From Epiperipatus broadwayi (Eukaryota > Onychophora > Udeonychophora > Euonychophora > Peripatidae), in assembly GCA_028023455.1 (NCBI GenBank), contig JAQFVV010000012.1, positions 6,484,499 to 6,548,498 on the forward strand: 64,000 nt of DNA, written 5' to 3'. How positions within the stretch are numbered: the first letter of the stretch is position 1; each line of letters opens with the position of its first letter. The position numbers and the translations under genes are program-made. The notes beneath the pieces are model-generated. The model searched no databases, was not told the DNA's origin, and saw only the letters and a list, made by a program, of their open reading frames with translations. Positions 1-12,786 of the stretch are shown piece by piece.

Positions 1-325
1 TGAACCCCACATGTACAGGACAATCCATTAAATACATATGCAAGGATGGGCAGACATCTCTACAATGTAATAACTGAAACACAGGCTTATTACATACCTA
101 TGTCTATATATGTAATATAGGGTATATGAGCACAGACTTTCAGATGATCCATCACTCTCCACTCTATCTAATAACACTGATACACTCAAGCACATATCAT
201 ACCCTATATTACATATATAGATACAGGTATGTAATAAGCCTGTGTTTCAGTTATTACATTATAGAGATGTCTGCCCATCCTTGCATATGTATTTAATGGA
301 TTATGTCCTGTACAAGTGGGGTTCA
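1..325. repeat. Palindromic repeat (foldback), arms of about 127 bp
   Basis: The first 127 bases are nearly the reverse complement of 197-325. For example, TGAACCCCAC at 1-10 pairs with the GTGGGGTTCA block ending at 325. The arms are separated by about 70 bp. The loop sequence and the inner part of the right arm recur in inverted order at about 605-744, so this is one unit of a larger repeat cluster. The left boundary is cut by the window edge, so a target duplication cannot be assessed. No coding capacity is seen. Confidence 0.85.
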
Positions 326-744
326 GATTGACCTTAGGTCAACATGGGTGTGACAAGAATTTCGGCCTCAGGGTGGCCTTCGAGCATTCCATCATCAGAT
401 TTTCAATTGGATGGACGGTTGAAGAGTTGGAGTGTGTAGTAGATTGGAGCCTGTCCATTAAAGTATGAGGATTGTCTATCTTAATATATATCTGAGCACT
501 TATAGTATATATGTGTGGGAGATGATAATCTGGACCAATTGATGATTGCTGGTTTAGCATGAAATACGTATATTGGTGATAATACATATATTGGTGATTA
601 TTTATCTTTTCAGCAGATATGTGCTTGAGTGTATCAGTGTTATTAGATAGAGTGGAGAGTGATGGATCATCTGAAAGTCTATGCTCATATACCCTATATT
701 ACATATATAGATACAGGTATGTAATAAGCCAGTGTTTCAGTTAA
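326..744 (-). repeat. Dispersed repeat R3, copy 1, with hammerhead-like core
   Basis: This stretch shares extended similarity with 55310-55645, for instance the block around TGCTTGAG and the CATGAAATACGTATATTGG block. Its last 140 bp repeat, in inverted order, the loop and arm of the palindrome at 1-325. On the minus strand, CTGATGA (398 back to 392) is followed after a GGCC-containing stem-like stretch by GAAA (363 back to 360). That is the two-part signature of a hammerhead ribozyme core, but pairing directly next to the core is imperfect. A minus-strand open frame of 82 codons crosses the region. It looks like chance because it lies wholly within the repeat. Confidence 0.6.
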
Positions 745-746
745 TA

Positions 747-1074
747 CAAGATATAGTATTTATGCAGGAATAAAAGGAATCCTCTTATTCCTATGACTCA
801 AATTCTTCTATATGAGCAAATCTGAAGTACTGTTGAGGAAAGTGCGAGAGTAGACTTCTCACTTTAAATTACTATTTATGATGTTTGAATGAATGGCGTC
901 AGTGAAATTGTCTAGAGTTTACTGAACGTCACTCTAACTGAAACTTAATTATAAGTTAGTGAGAAGTCTACTCTTGCACTTTCTTCAACAGTACTTCAGA
1001 TTTGCTCATATAAAAGAATTTGAGTTGTAGGAATAAGAGGATTCCTTTTATTCCTGCATAAATACTATATCTTG
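747..1074. mobile_element. MITE with long TIRs and TA target duplication
   Basis: The 328-bp element begins CAAGATATAGTATTTATGCA and ends with its reverse complement. The inverted arms continue for about 110 bp, including the AGGAATAAAAGGAATCCTCT block. The dinucleotide TA sits immediately outside both ends (745-746 and 1075-1076), the classic Tc1/mariner-type duplication. The centre (about 870-960) is unique and has no transposase. It is inserted in repeat R3: the R3 sequence up to GTTTCAGTTAATA stops exactly at the left end. Confidence 0.85.
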
Positions 1075-1362
1075 TATTGTGGAGGGAAGTATTCATTTAT
1101 TATTTAACATTCTCAAAAGATACATGCACAATTAGCTTGAAAGACTGATCTTTGAATCTAAATGTATTTAGTAAATCATACTATTAGAATATAACTAAGA
1201 ATTAAACATTATTAGAAGTCTCCTCACCATCAACTCATTGAAACATGAAATAAATTCAATTGAGGTGCAGTTTCATGCAAGATGCAATAGTTGTAAAAAT
1301 ATACTAATAACCATAATAAAGTGTCTAATGCATGTCAGCAGACATGCTTTAATGCATTAGAG

Positions 1363-2513
1363 CAGTGGTCTTCAACCCTTGATCCGCAGACTGGTGCCAA
1401 TCCACAGAAGTTTTCTGCTGGACCATGCTAGACTGGCAGGAAAGTTTGTAATAGCAAAATATTTTAAAATTTTAATTAATATAAACAATTTTTATTTATT
1501 TTTTCATCGCAATTGCTTAAATAAAATTAATTATAAATCAAAATTTTAATTAATTATAAATCAAAATATTATTTAAATTATTAGATAATACTATAATTAC
1601 TAAATAATAATCAAAGGAATTTATCTGAAAATACAATATTTAAAAGACAAAGCTTCAATCTCATGATAATTGCACCACTGCTTATGCATCAATTTTTATA
1701 CCTAGTAGGCATTTCTGTATTGCGTCAGCTCATTTATTGGTTAAATATAGCAAAAAATTTTATTGCATTTGTATCATCTTTTTATTTTGTGCGTGACATT
1801 TCTTTTTGAAATTGTAAACTTCACAAAATGGAGACAGATCATTGATGATGATTTCCCTTCATCGAGAATGTAAATCTATTATCTTTTTTTTTTTTTTTTT
1901 TTTAGCAAAATGACATCTTTATAATGATTTTTTTATTTCTATGTAATACTTTACCAAAACAACTTTTAGTTCTGTTTCTTTTTTTTAATTGGGTAAAAAT
2001 GAGATTAAAATAACACCAGATTCAAAATTTAAAAAAAAAGTTTTTTATTATACAAACTCCATATATATAACTTCATTTGTATATTTAACATTAAATACAG
2101 ATCTTACATTTAGCACAATCATTGTCATGTAATTACCCTAGCTGTGATATTTCCCAACATTCAGATGAATAACATTTTATTTTTGCATGTTTTAACAATG
2201 AAATAATAAATGTAGCAATGCGGGCACATTAATGAGAACATACTGTTTTCTGTAGCAGTATGACTGCACAAATCGAGAAAGAGTGTTCAGCATGTGAAGG
2301 TAAGCAACACTATTACAATACACAGTAACTTAGTGTTTGTTTTGGTCAGTTATAACAATTATGTTCATCTAAGGCTAAGCAGTTTACATCTTTAAGAAAA
2401 TTTATCTGAAGACTTCTGCCTGTCCGTGAAATCTTATTCTTATTTTTGCCACTCTGTGAAATCTTATCCTTATTTTTGCTGGTTTGCAGGTGTGAAAAGG
2501 TTGAAGACCACTG
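1363..2513. mobile_element. Non-autonomous hAT element, copy 1
   Basis: Both ends carry the inverted terminal sequence CAGTGGTCTTCAACC, a typical hAT-superfamily terminus. It is flanked by near-identical 8-bp duplications, CATTAGAG (1355-1362) and CATTAGAC (2514-2521). hAT transposases make 8-bp duplications. Subterminal sequence on the two sides differs (GATCCGCAGACTGG on the left, TTTGCAGGTGTGAAAAGG on the right), so it is not a simple foldback. The interior is AT-rich with homopolymer tracts and no open transposase frame. A second copy of the right-hand part lies inverted at 22810. Confidence 0.88.
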
Positions 2514-2521
2514 CATTAGAC

Positions 2522-4598
2522 TATTGTTCATCAAGAAACAAATTAAGACACTAAATTTTTACAATTTATAGAACAGAGGAAAAAATTGATCTATCACCTA
2601 ACATTGCATTCACTTTTATTGATTGAAAACATTAATAAAGTCAAAGAATATTGTGCAAATATAAACTATATGATAGCAAATCTGAAACTATATTATATCT
2701 ATGCAATTAAGAAATGATTTGTTTACAGACCAAAGAAGGACAATATCTGTAATTAGCAATGATGTAGACACAAGTTTTATTAGAATTATTAAATAAAGAG
2801 CACCTTTTTTTCTACCTGCATAAAATGCTATTAGTTTTTATATTTGATATAGACAATAAAGCTAAATGTTTACCTTGTTGCGTTTTCTGAATAACAAACT
2901 TGAGGTGATTTTCAGCATAATAATATATGGACTATAAAAAAATTTAGATGCATTTTTGGAATGTCAATTTGTCTACAAATTCTTCATTTATTGAACATTT
3001 ATAAATTTTCATTAAATAATGCATGCAAGTTTTTTTCTTATAAACATATATCAGGATATAGAAACTTTTTCTCTACGTCACTACAAATATAATTTCCACT
3101 TCAGGTCACAATGGTCATTCAAGTTACTAATGAACATAATATGGTTCTCTTCATATTCTTTAAAAATAAAATGATGTTATTTACATATTATTCTAAAGAG
3201 TTTGCCTCATTTATATTTTCCTTTCTGTGCTGAGCAATTTGCTTACTGAACAATATATATTAAAATAAAAAATGTTCAGCTAAAAGATGTAAACATATAA
3301 TTCAGATTCGTCCATGATTATATTTACTTATTATTAATATGAGTTCTGTGTTGAAATCAGCTAGGGTGATCCAATCGTAAACATGATTATAATTTCAAAA
3401 TAATTTTATTAGTGTAAAATAATTGATTATTTAAGAATATGGGAATACTTTGTCTTTTTTGGAAAGAAGTTCTAGGAGATAGATAAATGAGCTCAACATA
3501 TAATGCTATTTATTATTGACAATATGCCAATGTATATAGAGGCAAATATATATATATATATTAATGCAACTGAGAATTAACACGTAAGCTTAGTATTTTT
3601 TTCAGGTAATTGTCTATTGACAGCCTGATATTTGTCAGTAGTGGCCTTTGTTTTACAGTGAGATTTTTAAATTTATTGTATATAAGAAAAATGGACAGAG
3701 AAATCATTAAATAATTATAATTCTGGACGCTTTTTTCGCACCTGATTTTTTTGCACTTAATCACACCTGTGCGTTAATCTAATTATTTTCCTTCTAAAAT
3801 GGTGATTTTTTGTTCTTTACTTTCAATCAGCTTAAACTAAACTATATTAACGGTAATTTGATGCTATAAAAATGACAAATTTTGTTCAATGTGACATCTT
3901 TAAAAAATATTAACCTAAGTAGTTTATCATCTAACACCTTTTTGTTAAAAAGTAATTAATTTAGATATTGATCATAGACGTTTAAAAAAGTAAAAAAAAG
4001 AGCACAAAATAATTAGCCTTGAATTTAATCAAATGGTCCATTTGATTAAACACCTGTCACTTTCTATCAAATGAAGAGGCAAGTGCAGTGTCTGAATTTT
4101 TATTAACTTCTACAGAAAACTTTTGTCTAAAAGTTTGTTTCTGAAATGTTTGACAGCAAGCACTTACTTTGTAATAAATACTCTAAAAGCAATGGATTAT
4201 ATTTAATTTTGCATTAGTTTGTATTTAAAATGATTATTTGTATTTAATATGTTGTTTTATGCTTAAAGGCAACACTTTAGTAAAGTATTATGATCACATG
4301 GTAGCACTTAATCATTATCAGGGGTGGTTTATCTTTGCTTATCCCTTCTAAAAACAAGCTGCGCCAGCATTTACTTATTACAAAAAAATTGCATTTAATA
4401 TAAAAATATTTGCTTCAACTTTAATACTGATTCAGATATAAAATTTAATAAATATAATATAATGTATTTGTTGTCTGTAGTTAGGAACCAGGCATTTGGA
4501 ATTATTTTATGATAATCATTCAGGCAGAATATAGGCAGGAACAATTTTAGAATAGAAATGTTGCACAATAATTTTATTCCAACCAAGATAAAAGCACA
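2522..4598. other. AT-rich spacer, no gene seen
   Basis: I see only AT-rich unique or eroded sequence with short A and T runs. The open frames here are short, rich in N/K/I/F/Y and have no recognisable motif. Confidence 0.6.
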
Positions 4599-4699
4599 TA
4601 GTTTAAAAATATATATATATTTTTTTCATATGTCAAATGCATAGACCGGGAAGCAGCTATGCTAACCAATAGGCCATCAACGCTGACTAGTTTAAAAAT
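4599..4699 (-). mobile_element. tRNA-derived SINE, internally deleted
   Basis: Read on the minus strand, it has a tRNA-like head (GATGGCCTATTGGTTAGCAT) followed by TTCCCGG and the family tail ending in GACATATG plus a poly-A run. Compared with the copies at 45191 and 58642, the anticodon-arm to B-box part is missing. A perfect 12-bp target duplication, TAGTTTAAAAAT, lies at 4599-4610 and 4688-4699. This supports LINE-driven retroposition. Confidence 0.8.
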
Positions 4700-5278
4700 T
4701 TATATAAAAAAAATAGTCTTTAGAAAAATAGCCCAACCCAGAGTAAAAGTCTTTCCAATAGTGTTTGCAAAGTAGACTTTATTTACCAAGTTTAACAACT
4801 TTTATCTGGTGAAGATTTAAATACATTTTCACATTTGTTTTATGTTCAAACTAAGACTAACTAACTATTTATTATTTAACCTATATTAATTATTAGTTGT
4901 GATAGCTATGGGTCGGATAGCTTAATTAGAACTTGAAAAAACATTCCAAGATTTATCTGATCTGTATTCAAATCTCCAGTCATGGACAAAGCAGATAGTT
5001 GTGTTAATGTAAAAACAATAGCATTCTTTATAAATTGATGTATTGTACATATGCAATCAAGTTATGATTGAAGAGAGTAAATTATCTTGAAAAATTAATA
5101 TATTATTTATACTGTAATAATTTTTCATTATTTTTTTTTTATTATAATCATAAAGTACTACTTTTTACATCTTTTTGTTAAAGTTTATGGTAGTTAAATA
5201 ATGATTCCTTTTACCAATTTATTGATGAAACAGTGTATTAAATAAATAAAAAAAACAATTAAATGGCTTCTTATTCAT
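4700..5278. other. AT-rich spacer, no gene seen
   Basis: No coding motif, RNA gene or repeat boundary is recognisable here. Confidence 0.55.
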
Positions 5279-5540
5279 GAGTTTATAAGAAGTCCAAACA
5301 CTGAAAATAACTGAACTGAGTGTGATTCTTGGACTTTGAGCTTCAAATTTGCAAACTTTATCAATGCATCAAACCACCCAGGGAAATAATTGAATTGTAT
5401 ATATCTCAGGAGTTTATAAGAAGTTCAAACAACAGAAGCAACAGAATAGGATTGTAATCCATGGACTTTGAGATCCAGAATCTATCACTCTATTACTGTA
5501 CCCAATCATGCAGTGCATGGTACTCAATTTACAATTGGGA
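5279..5540. repeat. Diverged tandem duplication, period 131 bp
   Basis: The block starting GAGTTTATAAGAAGTCCAAA (5279) recurs diverged from 5410 as GAGTTTATAAGAAGTTCAAA. Both copies continue with matching words such as GGACTTTGAG. Two copies only. Slightly richer in GC than its flanks. No coding sense is seen. Confidence 0.6.
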
Positions 5541-6267
5541 ATAGTAAGATGCAGTATTAAACACTTGACCATTATTGATTTTATGCTCTTTTTTAAATCA
5601 AATAAAAGATTCTCTGAAGAATTTAAAGAATATTTTAATCAATATTATTGCTAATAGTAGGTTAATGCTGCCACCTTCATTTAATTATTTTTCTGAAAGA
5701 GTTTAGTCAAGGCATAGTAACCAGTGGCAGTACTACATCATCATTTATGTTTGAATAGGATCTTCTTCGTGTTGAGAAAATAAAATAGGAGATTTGAAGT
5801 AATGACATCATGCTTAAGGTGCCAGCATTATCAATGACAGATTATTCTGAGATCTTTACCATTTATATAATGCTCGTTTATCAAATACTAAATGGATTAC
5901 TAATCAGTATGCAAATATAAATTAAGATTATATTATAACCTTTTTAAGAAAATAGCAATATAATTGTTAATAATAAAGCTCATTTACATCTATATTTACT
6001 TCCCCCAGGCTATGACTTAAAAGCACTCTAAATGTTGAACAAAGAATCAAAAATACAATAAATCCTATTCATATAACTATACACTGAGCTATGCTTAATT
6101 TAAAACATATATATTTACTATATTACATATTCAGTCATTCACATTCACTCAGATAATAATAAACTTACAATTCTATATCTTTCATGTTTTTTTTAATAAA
6201 ATGGACAATGATGTGTCAGACTATTGACTTTCTAAAGTCATTAGCATATCAAATCAATCCATTTTCG
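5541..6267. other. AT-rich spacer, no gene seen
   Basis: Nothing recognisable apart from short A/T runs. Confidence 0.55.
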
Positions 6268-6327
6268 TTGCAGACGGGTGTGGGTTCGTGTCCCGGCCGA
6301 TGCTATGACATATGAAAAAAAAAAAAA
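6268..6327 (+). mobile_element. tRNA-derived SINE, 5'-truncated
   Basis: It starts at TTGCAGACGG and contains a B-box-like GTGGGTTCGTGTCCC, then the family tail CGGCCGATGCTATGACATAT and a 13-base poly-A run. It matches the 3' half of the copy at 58642 almost exactly. The A-box half is absent. I did not find a convincing target duplication. Confidence 0.78.
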
Positions 6328-9141
6328 CCTTTTTTTCCAATATTTTTTTAATTCACTGGATATAAGAAACCTCATTGTCAGTAGACATGGCCTCTCTAAT
6401 TGTTTGATATTTTTAAAGTCTGTATCGATTTTAGAATTTATACAACCAACTCCTCCTTACAATAAATAGCTTGTGAGTTGTAATCATTTCAGATCCTTGA
6501 CTACACCATGCAGATTGTAACTTTTTTGAATGCAATTTTATCCATTTCATGTGTTCATAAAATTATGGCATAAAATGTTTTAACCTGTTTAATATTTCTC
6601 AAATAGATGATTAATTCCTTTTAAACACATGACTCTCTTCTTCACATAATTTTTTTTCTTTCACTATAATTTTAACTTTATCACAAAGTACTATATTTTT
6701 TTTTCTTAATTAAATTACAGTAAGAAAATATTTTGTTAAATGAAATACTATTTTGGATCAAACTTTTGGAACAAATAAAAATAAAGAAAAAATAATTGTG
6801 GTTTCAATTTATTACCATGAAGAAACTATTCTAAATAGATGAAATCATATTAGATTAAATGAGGCTGATCCAAAATTTAAAAAATGGATGCTCCATGCCA
6901 TTTGTGATAAAGACTTAAATACACAATTCTTAATAATTTCATTTTTCATTTATTTGCATTTTTTGGACAGCATATAAGTAAAATAGCATGCATATTGTGG
7001 TTTTATTATATTTATAAAAGAGCAACCAAACTGTCTTAAAATATTAATATTTAAACAACATATAAAAGAATGTGACCTTTTAATGCATTTGATTCACATC
7101 ACAACATTATGAATTAAGTTTTAGATGAAAGACTTGCAAATACACTATTATAACATTTTCCATCAAGTATAGAATTTATTGAAGTGCCCTCAGCATGAGT
7201 AGTAAACTATTTAACTCTTCGACTTTCAAAATTAAAACTTTATTTACACCTTCTATGATTTCTGTAGAATAAGATAAACTAAGATTTATTTCAATGCATA
7301 AAAATACTTAAATGGTCAATATGGATAGAAGAATATAATAAGAGGTTCAGTATCTACATGAATGTATATCTTTTAATGTAGGTAAAGACTGAATCATATT
7401 TCTTTAACATTGGCACATTAATATTTATATGACCAAGCTACATATTAATCTGTTATTTAACTAAAAACAAATAATGTATTAATCATTATAACCATGAATT
7501 GTCTACTTTAAAAAAATAATCTAAATCTCTTTGTGATCTGAATGAGGTTTATCATGCTCAAATTTAAACCCTGGATCATAAATATAGCAAGTAAATGCAT
7601 TAAACACTACATAACAGTTTTATAATGCAGATACAATACTATTAATATAAAATCAATTAGATCAACTATCATATACAAAATACTGAAAATAATATAATTT
7701 GTGTAACTTTTCCAATTCAGCAAATTTGCATAGATAATCATTTACATTACAGATATAAAGTAAATCAATTCCAATTAATATTTTTGATTTGATGTACCTA
7801 TAAATCTAAAAATAGTTTATATATTTTTATTAAACACCTTTATTTTAGCATGGTAATTATAATTAAATTATAAATTAGTTGATATGATTGGTTAGTTATT
7901 CAGGTGATTGAAATAGAAGCAAAAATTGTATGTCATAAAATATAGATTTTTAGATTATACTTGCTATATAAGTTCTAAACAATTATTAATAATTTGAATT
8001 AATTTGAATAAAAAGTATTTTGGACAAAAAGTATTTTACAATATAAGCAGTATAATTTTAATTTACTCCTGAATAATATCTCTCCAAAATGAATTGTTTA
8101 AAATCAGATAAAGTAATAAAGAACTCATTCCATTACAATTTCTTGTGATGAACCTTATATTCTATGACATCTTGGCCAGGTAATAATATTTAAAAAACAA
8201 AAAAATCATTCAAAATTTTATTCGTATAAATATTTCAACATAGTTTTATAAAAACAAAATATTTTAGACATGTAATATTGAAACTAACAAATGTCAGTTT
8301 ACTTCATTTTCTAAAATTCTATGCACTATGGCTAAGCTGAATGTTCTAACCTTTAAAAAAGCTATTTAAAATCAATCAAAAATAAATACGCTTTCACGAG
8401 CATGTTTTCAAATGATATGATGAATAAGTTTGGCTCATCCCAAATATTTACAGCCACCTGTAATCTCTAAACAGCTATACTCTTTGGCTTTTAAAATATT
8501 TCCAAATAACCAATTTTTTTTTACACTGAAGCAAAAATTAAAAAAAAGTTTTTCTTATCTTAACAAACTAATATATGTACGTTCTTTCTGAATTAAATTA
8601 CTTTCAATTTGCTACCATTCATTATAAAAACTTCCTATAAATATTCATTAATGAAGTATTTTCATGCATAAAATATAAATATTCATTAATAAAACATTTT
8701 TATGTATAAAATATACATTTTTTATTTAATCATTTTTATTTTTATTTAAATTTTTGATTTAAATAAAAATTGGATAAAATAATCATTTTTTATTGGTCTA
8801 AAAAATTTTTTAGCCATAAAATTTATTTTCACATAAGCAAATATACGTATATCAAGACATTAATGTTTCTGTGACTACATTTATGTCAGGTTGGTGTTTA
8901 AACAAGCTTTAGTTTAATAGATATATAAATTAATGATTTAATCAACAAAAATGATTAAAATTCTTATAAAGGGTTTTAAATTATTGTATATCATCAAAAC
9001 TTCGATCTCATTAAAAATATAAATCTTTAAAATATGTGGGTGTAATGCCAGTCAGTATTCATAGCACATGTACATGAAAGGAACACTTTCTCTTAGTCAC
9101 CATCTATGAAATCATACTTTAAATATATAATTAATATTTGA
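6328..9141. other. AT-rich spacer, no gene seen
   Basis: A long stretch of AT-rich sequence without recognisable coding, RNA or repeat features. Confidence 0.55.
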
Positions 9142-9226
9142 AATACAGGCATTCTTCATATACCTGGAGCTTAATTATAAATGTAGGGGATTTGAACTCA
9201 GACTTTCAAGCACTTTTCAACTATCC
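9142..9226 (+). repeat. Dispersed repeat R2, fragment
   Basis: It includes CATACCTGGAGCTTAATTAT and GGGGATTTGAACTCAGACTT. It matches the reverse complement of 38379-38461 over about 85 bp. GGATTTGAACTC is the reverse complement of a tRNA B-box-like GAGTTCAAATCC, so the family could be tRNA-derived. No A box is visible. Confidence 0.6.
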
Positions 9227-9801
9227 ACACTATCTCATTAAAATAATTTAAATAATTAAATAATTCATTATTATTTGGAGAGGTATTTAAAAATGGGTGT
9301 TAGATACCTTATCAGGTATATATAAATTACTTAATAAATAAATAAAATAATGTGAAACCTTTACCCATGAAATTAGACAAAATAAATTTTATAATGTTAG
9401 TATAAATTAAAATTGTTTTTAAATTTAAGAAACTCATGTCATAAAACATTTAAATTCATATGAATTTCATAATATATTTTAATGGAATACTTTATGTTAA
9501 TTTATATATGCCCTACAAATTGATGGAGACAAAATTTATAGCCATATAAAATTAGAACATGAGAGTTCCTTTTGTTAATGTCCAAGTTTTGAGGCAAGAT
9601 AGATCTGTAACAGTATAAAATATGAAAAGATTTAATTAATCAATTTATTATAATACCATATCAACATGTATGAATGCTAAAATCTGTAACAGTATAATTA
9701 TTATACAAGTCTTTAATAATATAAATAGGCTAGCTAAAATTAATAGAGCTATATAAATTGATTAAACCAAATTTGTAATGAAATAAATTTAAGTAATAAT
9801 T

Positions 9802-10136
9802 TTATTTAAGCTCTACTACAAAATTTCTAGTGCTCGTTATAATACACAACTGACAGCCAATCAGATGTCAAGGATAGTCATCTAAAATGACATCAAACCT
9901 AAACACACAACAAAGATTTTACGAGAAAAAGGTTTTACGAGAAAAAGGCAGCTCTTTTTTCATAAAATCTTTTTTGTGTGTTTAGGTTTGATGTTATTTT
10001 AGATGGTTATCCTTGACATCTGATTGGCTGTCAGTTGTGTATTGTAACGAGCACTAGAGATTTGGCAGTATCTCGATTTATTTCAGTTTTCAACTATCAG
10101 CGCTTCGCAAATTAAAATATTATTTAAGCTCTACTA
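9802..10136 (+). mobile_element. Foldback element F1 with 17-bp flanking duplication
   Basis: A perfect 17-bp direct repeat, TTATTTAAGCTCTACTA, flanks the element (9802-9818 and 10120-10136). Inside, arms of about 100 bp (9821-9924 and 9955-10062) pair almost perfectly, for example TGACAGCCAATCAGATGTCA with its complement. Between the arms is a short loop with GGTTTTACGAGAAAAAGG. The right side has an unpaired extra tail of 57 bp (10063-10119) ending AGCGCTTCGCAAATTAAAAT, so the element is asymmetric. No open frame. A duplication of 17 bp is unusual for TIR DNA transposons and typical of target-primed retroposition. Confidence 0.85.
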
Positions 10137-10779
10137 ATAAAATAAACCAAAATCTGTATTAATAATATTTATATACTAAATAAATATAAATCTGACTGGA
10201 TGCTAATATTTCATACACAATATAAAGTAATGTATTTGAATATTTATAATAAATATATTCATTAATAGTTTATATTGGTATTCATTTATAAATAACCCTT
10301 TTACTATTATATACTAAATTTATACTATATTAAAAAAAGAATAAAATTATTTAAGCTTGATTATATAAAATTTTATTATAATAATTTATTAACTAGCTTT
10401 TATGTCTGAATCATACCAATTGACTTTCATAAAACATTAGATTCATTTTTAATAATTACAAAATTCTAGTATAGTAATAAAATTTATATTATTTTGTTAA
10501 TTAAATTTTAATATTTATGGTTGCAATTGTTATTACTATACCTTATATCTACTAATATAAATAAGTCTATTAAATCAAGGTAATAAATAACAATAATTTT
10601 ATTTGCAAAATTAACAAGAAAACATTAATTATTATACTTTAGTAATTTAAATTAATGTATTATAAAATATTATACCTGTTTGAACTGTAAAATGGTGTGA
10701 AGAAATTACATATTTCTTTAAAACCACAGAAAATATTCATTTATTTATTTGTCTCTAATAGACAATATATATGTATTTA

Positions 10780-10782
<3 letters not shown>
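10137..10782. other. AT-rich spacer, no gene seen
   Basis: Very AT-rich sequence with nothing recognisable. Confidence 0.55.

Positions 10783-10828
<46 letters not shown>
10783..10828. repeat. Microsatellite (AC)16(AT)7
   Basis: A perfect run of 16 AC units (10783-10814) continues into 7 AT units. Confidence 0.97.
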
Positions 10829-10837
10829 GTTTCAGCT

Positions 10838-10930
10838 AATGAAAATTTTATTACAAGCTTAAAAGCAAGTTACACATTTTGTGTCTTGTTTTATTAATTA
10901 TATATATATATTGTACCCTTTATAATTGGT
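10838..10930 (+). repeat. Repeat R1, isolated fragment
   Basis: ACAAGCTTAAAAGCAAGTTA followed by TTTTGTGTCTTGTTTTATTA matches the 3' part of the units in the cluster at 19740-20905. It then matches weakly through GTACCCTTTATAATTGG. Confidence 0.75.
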
Positions 10931-12730
10931 ACAGATAGTTAGGTAGGATTGAAAAAGTATTTATATGTAAAAAAAATTAAATTTAGGTTATTTTCTAGCA
11001 TATAATTTTGATGTAGATAGCAGGAGTTCAAACTCAGTAGATAGGAGCTTATAAAGATATATTAGATAGTTTGAACTTATTTACAGATGAATTAAATAAT
11101 AAAATAATACTATAAATTGTTTAAAAGATAGTATTAATTTTAATTTATTATATTTAAAAGATACTATAATGGTATAATAGCTTAATTATAGTGATAAATA
11201 TTTTATATTATAGGTTTAAAGTAATTATTTTTGTTTAAAATATTATTTAAATGATAGTTAATTTAATATTAGTTTAAAATGTGCTGAAAGTATTACATGA
11301 TTAGAAATGATTGTCTGAATATGTATGCTTTCAAAAAGTTAGGGAAAGGAAACTTTAATTTTAGCTTATTAACAAAAATTTCATACATAATAATGGGTAA
11401 CAAATGTTTAAGTCTAGAGATAATATTACCAAAGTAATGAATAAAATTATTATCATTTTATTTAAATGTAATATTTTATTTTAAAACAATTTCAGGTTAT
11501 TTAAATATTAAACAATTGTTTTAATAAGAATATTTAATTTGTAGATAAAAATATTTAATATTATTAGTATTAAATAATTTGATAATATTTAATAATTGGT
11601 GGCTCATAATATTAAAACTTAATTTTAAAAATGATATTGATGGAGTTATAAAGATAGGGAGGCTTTTACAAACAGTATTGATGAATGAGATCATTGGATT
11701 AAGACCAGTATAAAAACAAAGGTTGAGGCCAGTCTAGCACGATTTTTTATAGATTTTCACAGATTCTGAATGATTTTAATGATTTCAGTGATTTTTAGTG
11801 ATATAGTAATTTACAGAGTCAGATTAAGACAGATTTAGTTTGAAATTTATAACTATATATTTTTTATATTGTGACAGTAATAATAGTTTCTTTTAAATTA
11901 TTATTTTATTTAACTTTTGCCTGGTGAAGTGGCCATATTGAATATTTAAAAAATTATGTTAATCCACAAATTTTATCATAACTTAAGTTTGTATTATTCA
12001 AAAATGATATAATATATATTGTTTTATGCACAGAACACCAAAGAATGTAATTAAGCTGGAAAAAGTATAGTCATTGATATTCAAAGTAAAAAAAAAATCA
12101 AAGTCAAAATTTCTAATAATTATTTTCATATTATTTCATGAATTCAAATTATTGTGCATACAGCTTAAAATTATATTTTTGTTAGTAGGTTAGTTGGATT
12201 CATCATAAAATTTATAAAAAAAAATTAGTATATAATAACACTTATCTAAGGTAATCCATCACTTGAAAACTTCATAGAATAAAGACATTAGTACCTTTTA
12301 TTTTTCCTAGTAGCCCTTCAAAATGTATTTCCTTACAGGGATTTGCAATAAATACATTATCCTTAGTAACAAGTAGTTAATATTGATCAATAATTAGTAT
12401 AATTTGAATATTATAATAAAGAACTTCAATACAGTTTGTAATTTATTAAAAAGTACTAGTAAAATAGTCACTACAAACAAAATAAAATAAAAAATAAAAT
12501 GTGAATGAAATACTAAATTCATTATAGAGTTAAGCTTGAGGTACATAAGTTAGTATTTTAGAGTGAGTGTGATGTAGTATTATTTATCCTAACTTTATAA
12601 GTTTTGAGGGCTCATATTGCCTTATGCTACTATGACCATAAATTTAGTAATAGCCTCATCAACTGCCACCTCTCTTTGTATATCATATGCAGCTTTAAAA
12701 TTTACATTGCAGTAGCCTACAATCGGCCTA

Positions 12731-12734
<4 letters not shown>
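10931..12734. other. AT-rich spacer, no gene seen
   Basis: Extremely AT-rich. No coding motif is seen. Confidence 0.55.

Positions 12735-12782
<48 letters not shown>
12735..12782. repeat. Microsatellite (TA)24
   Basis: 24 perfect TA units. The tyrosine/isoleucine-rich reading frames that cross it are artefacts of the repeat. Confidence 0.97.
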
Positions 12783-12786
<4 letters not shown>

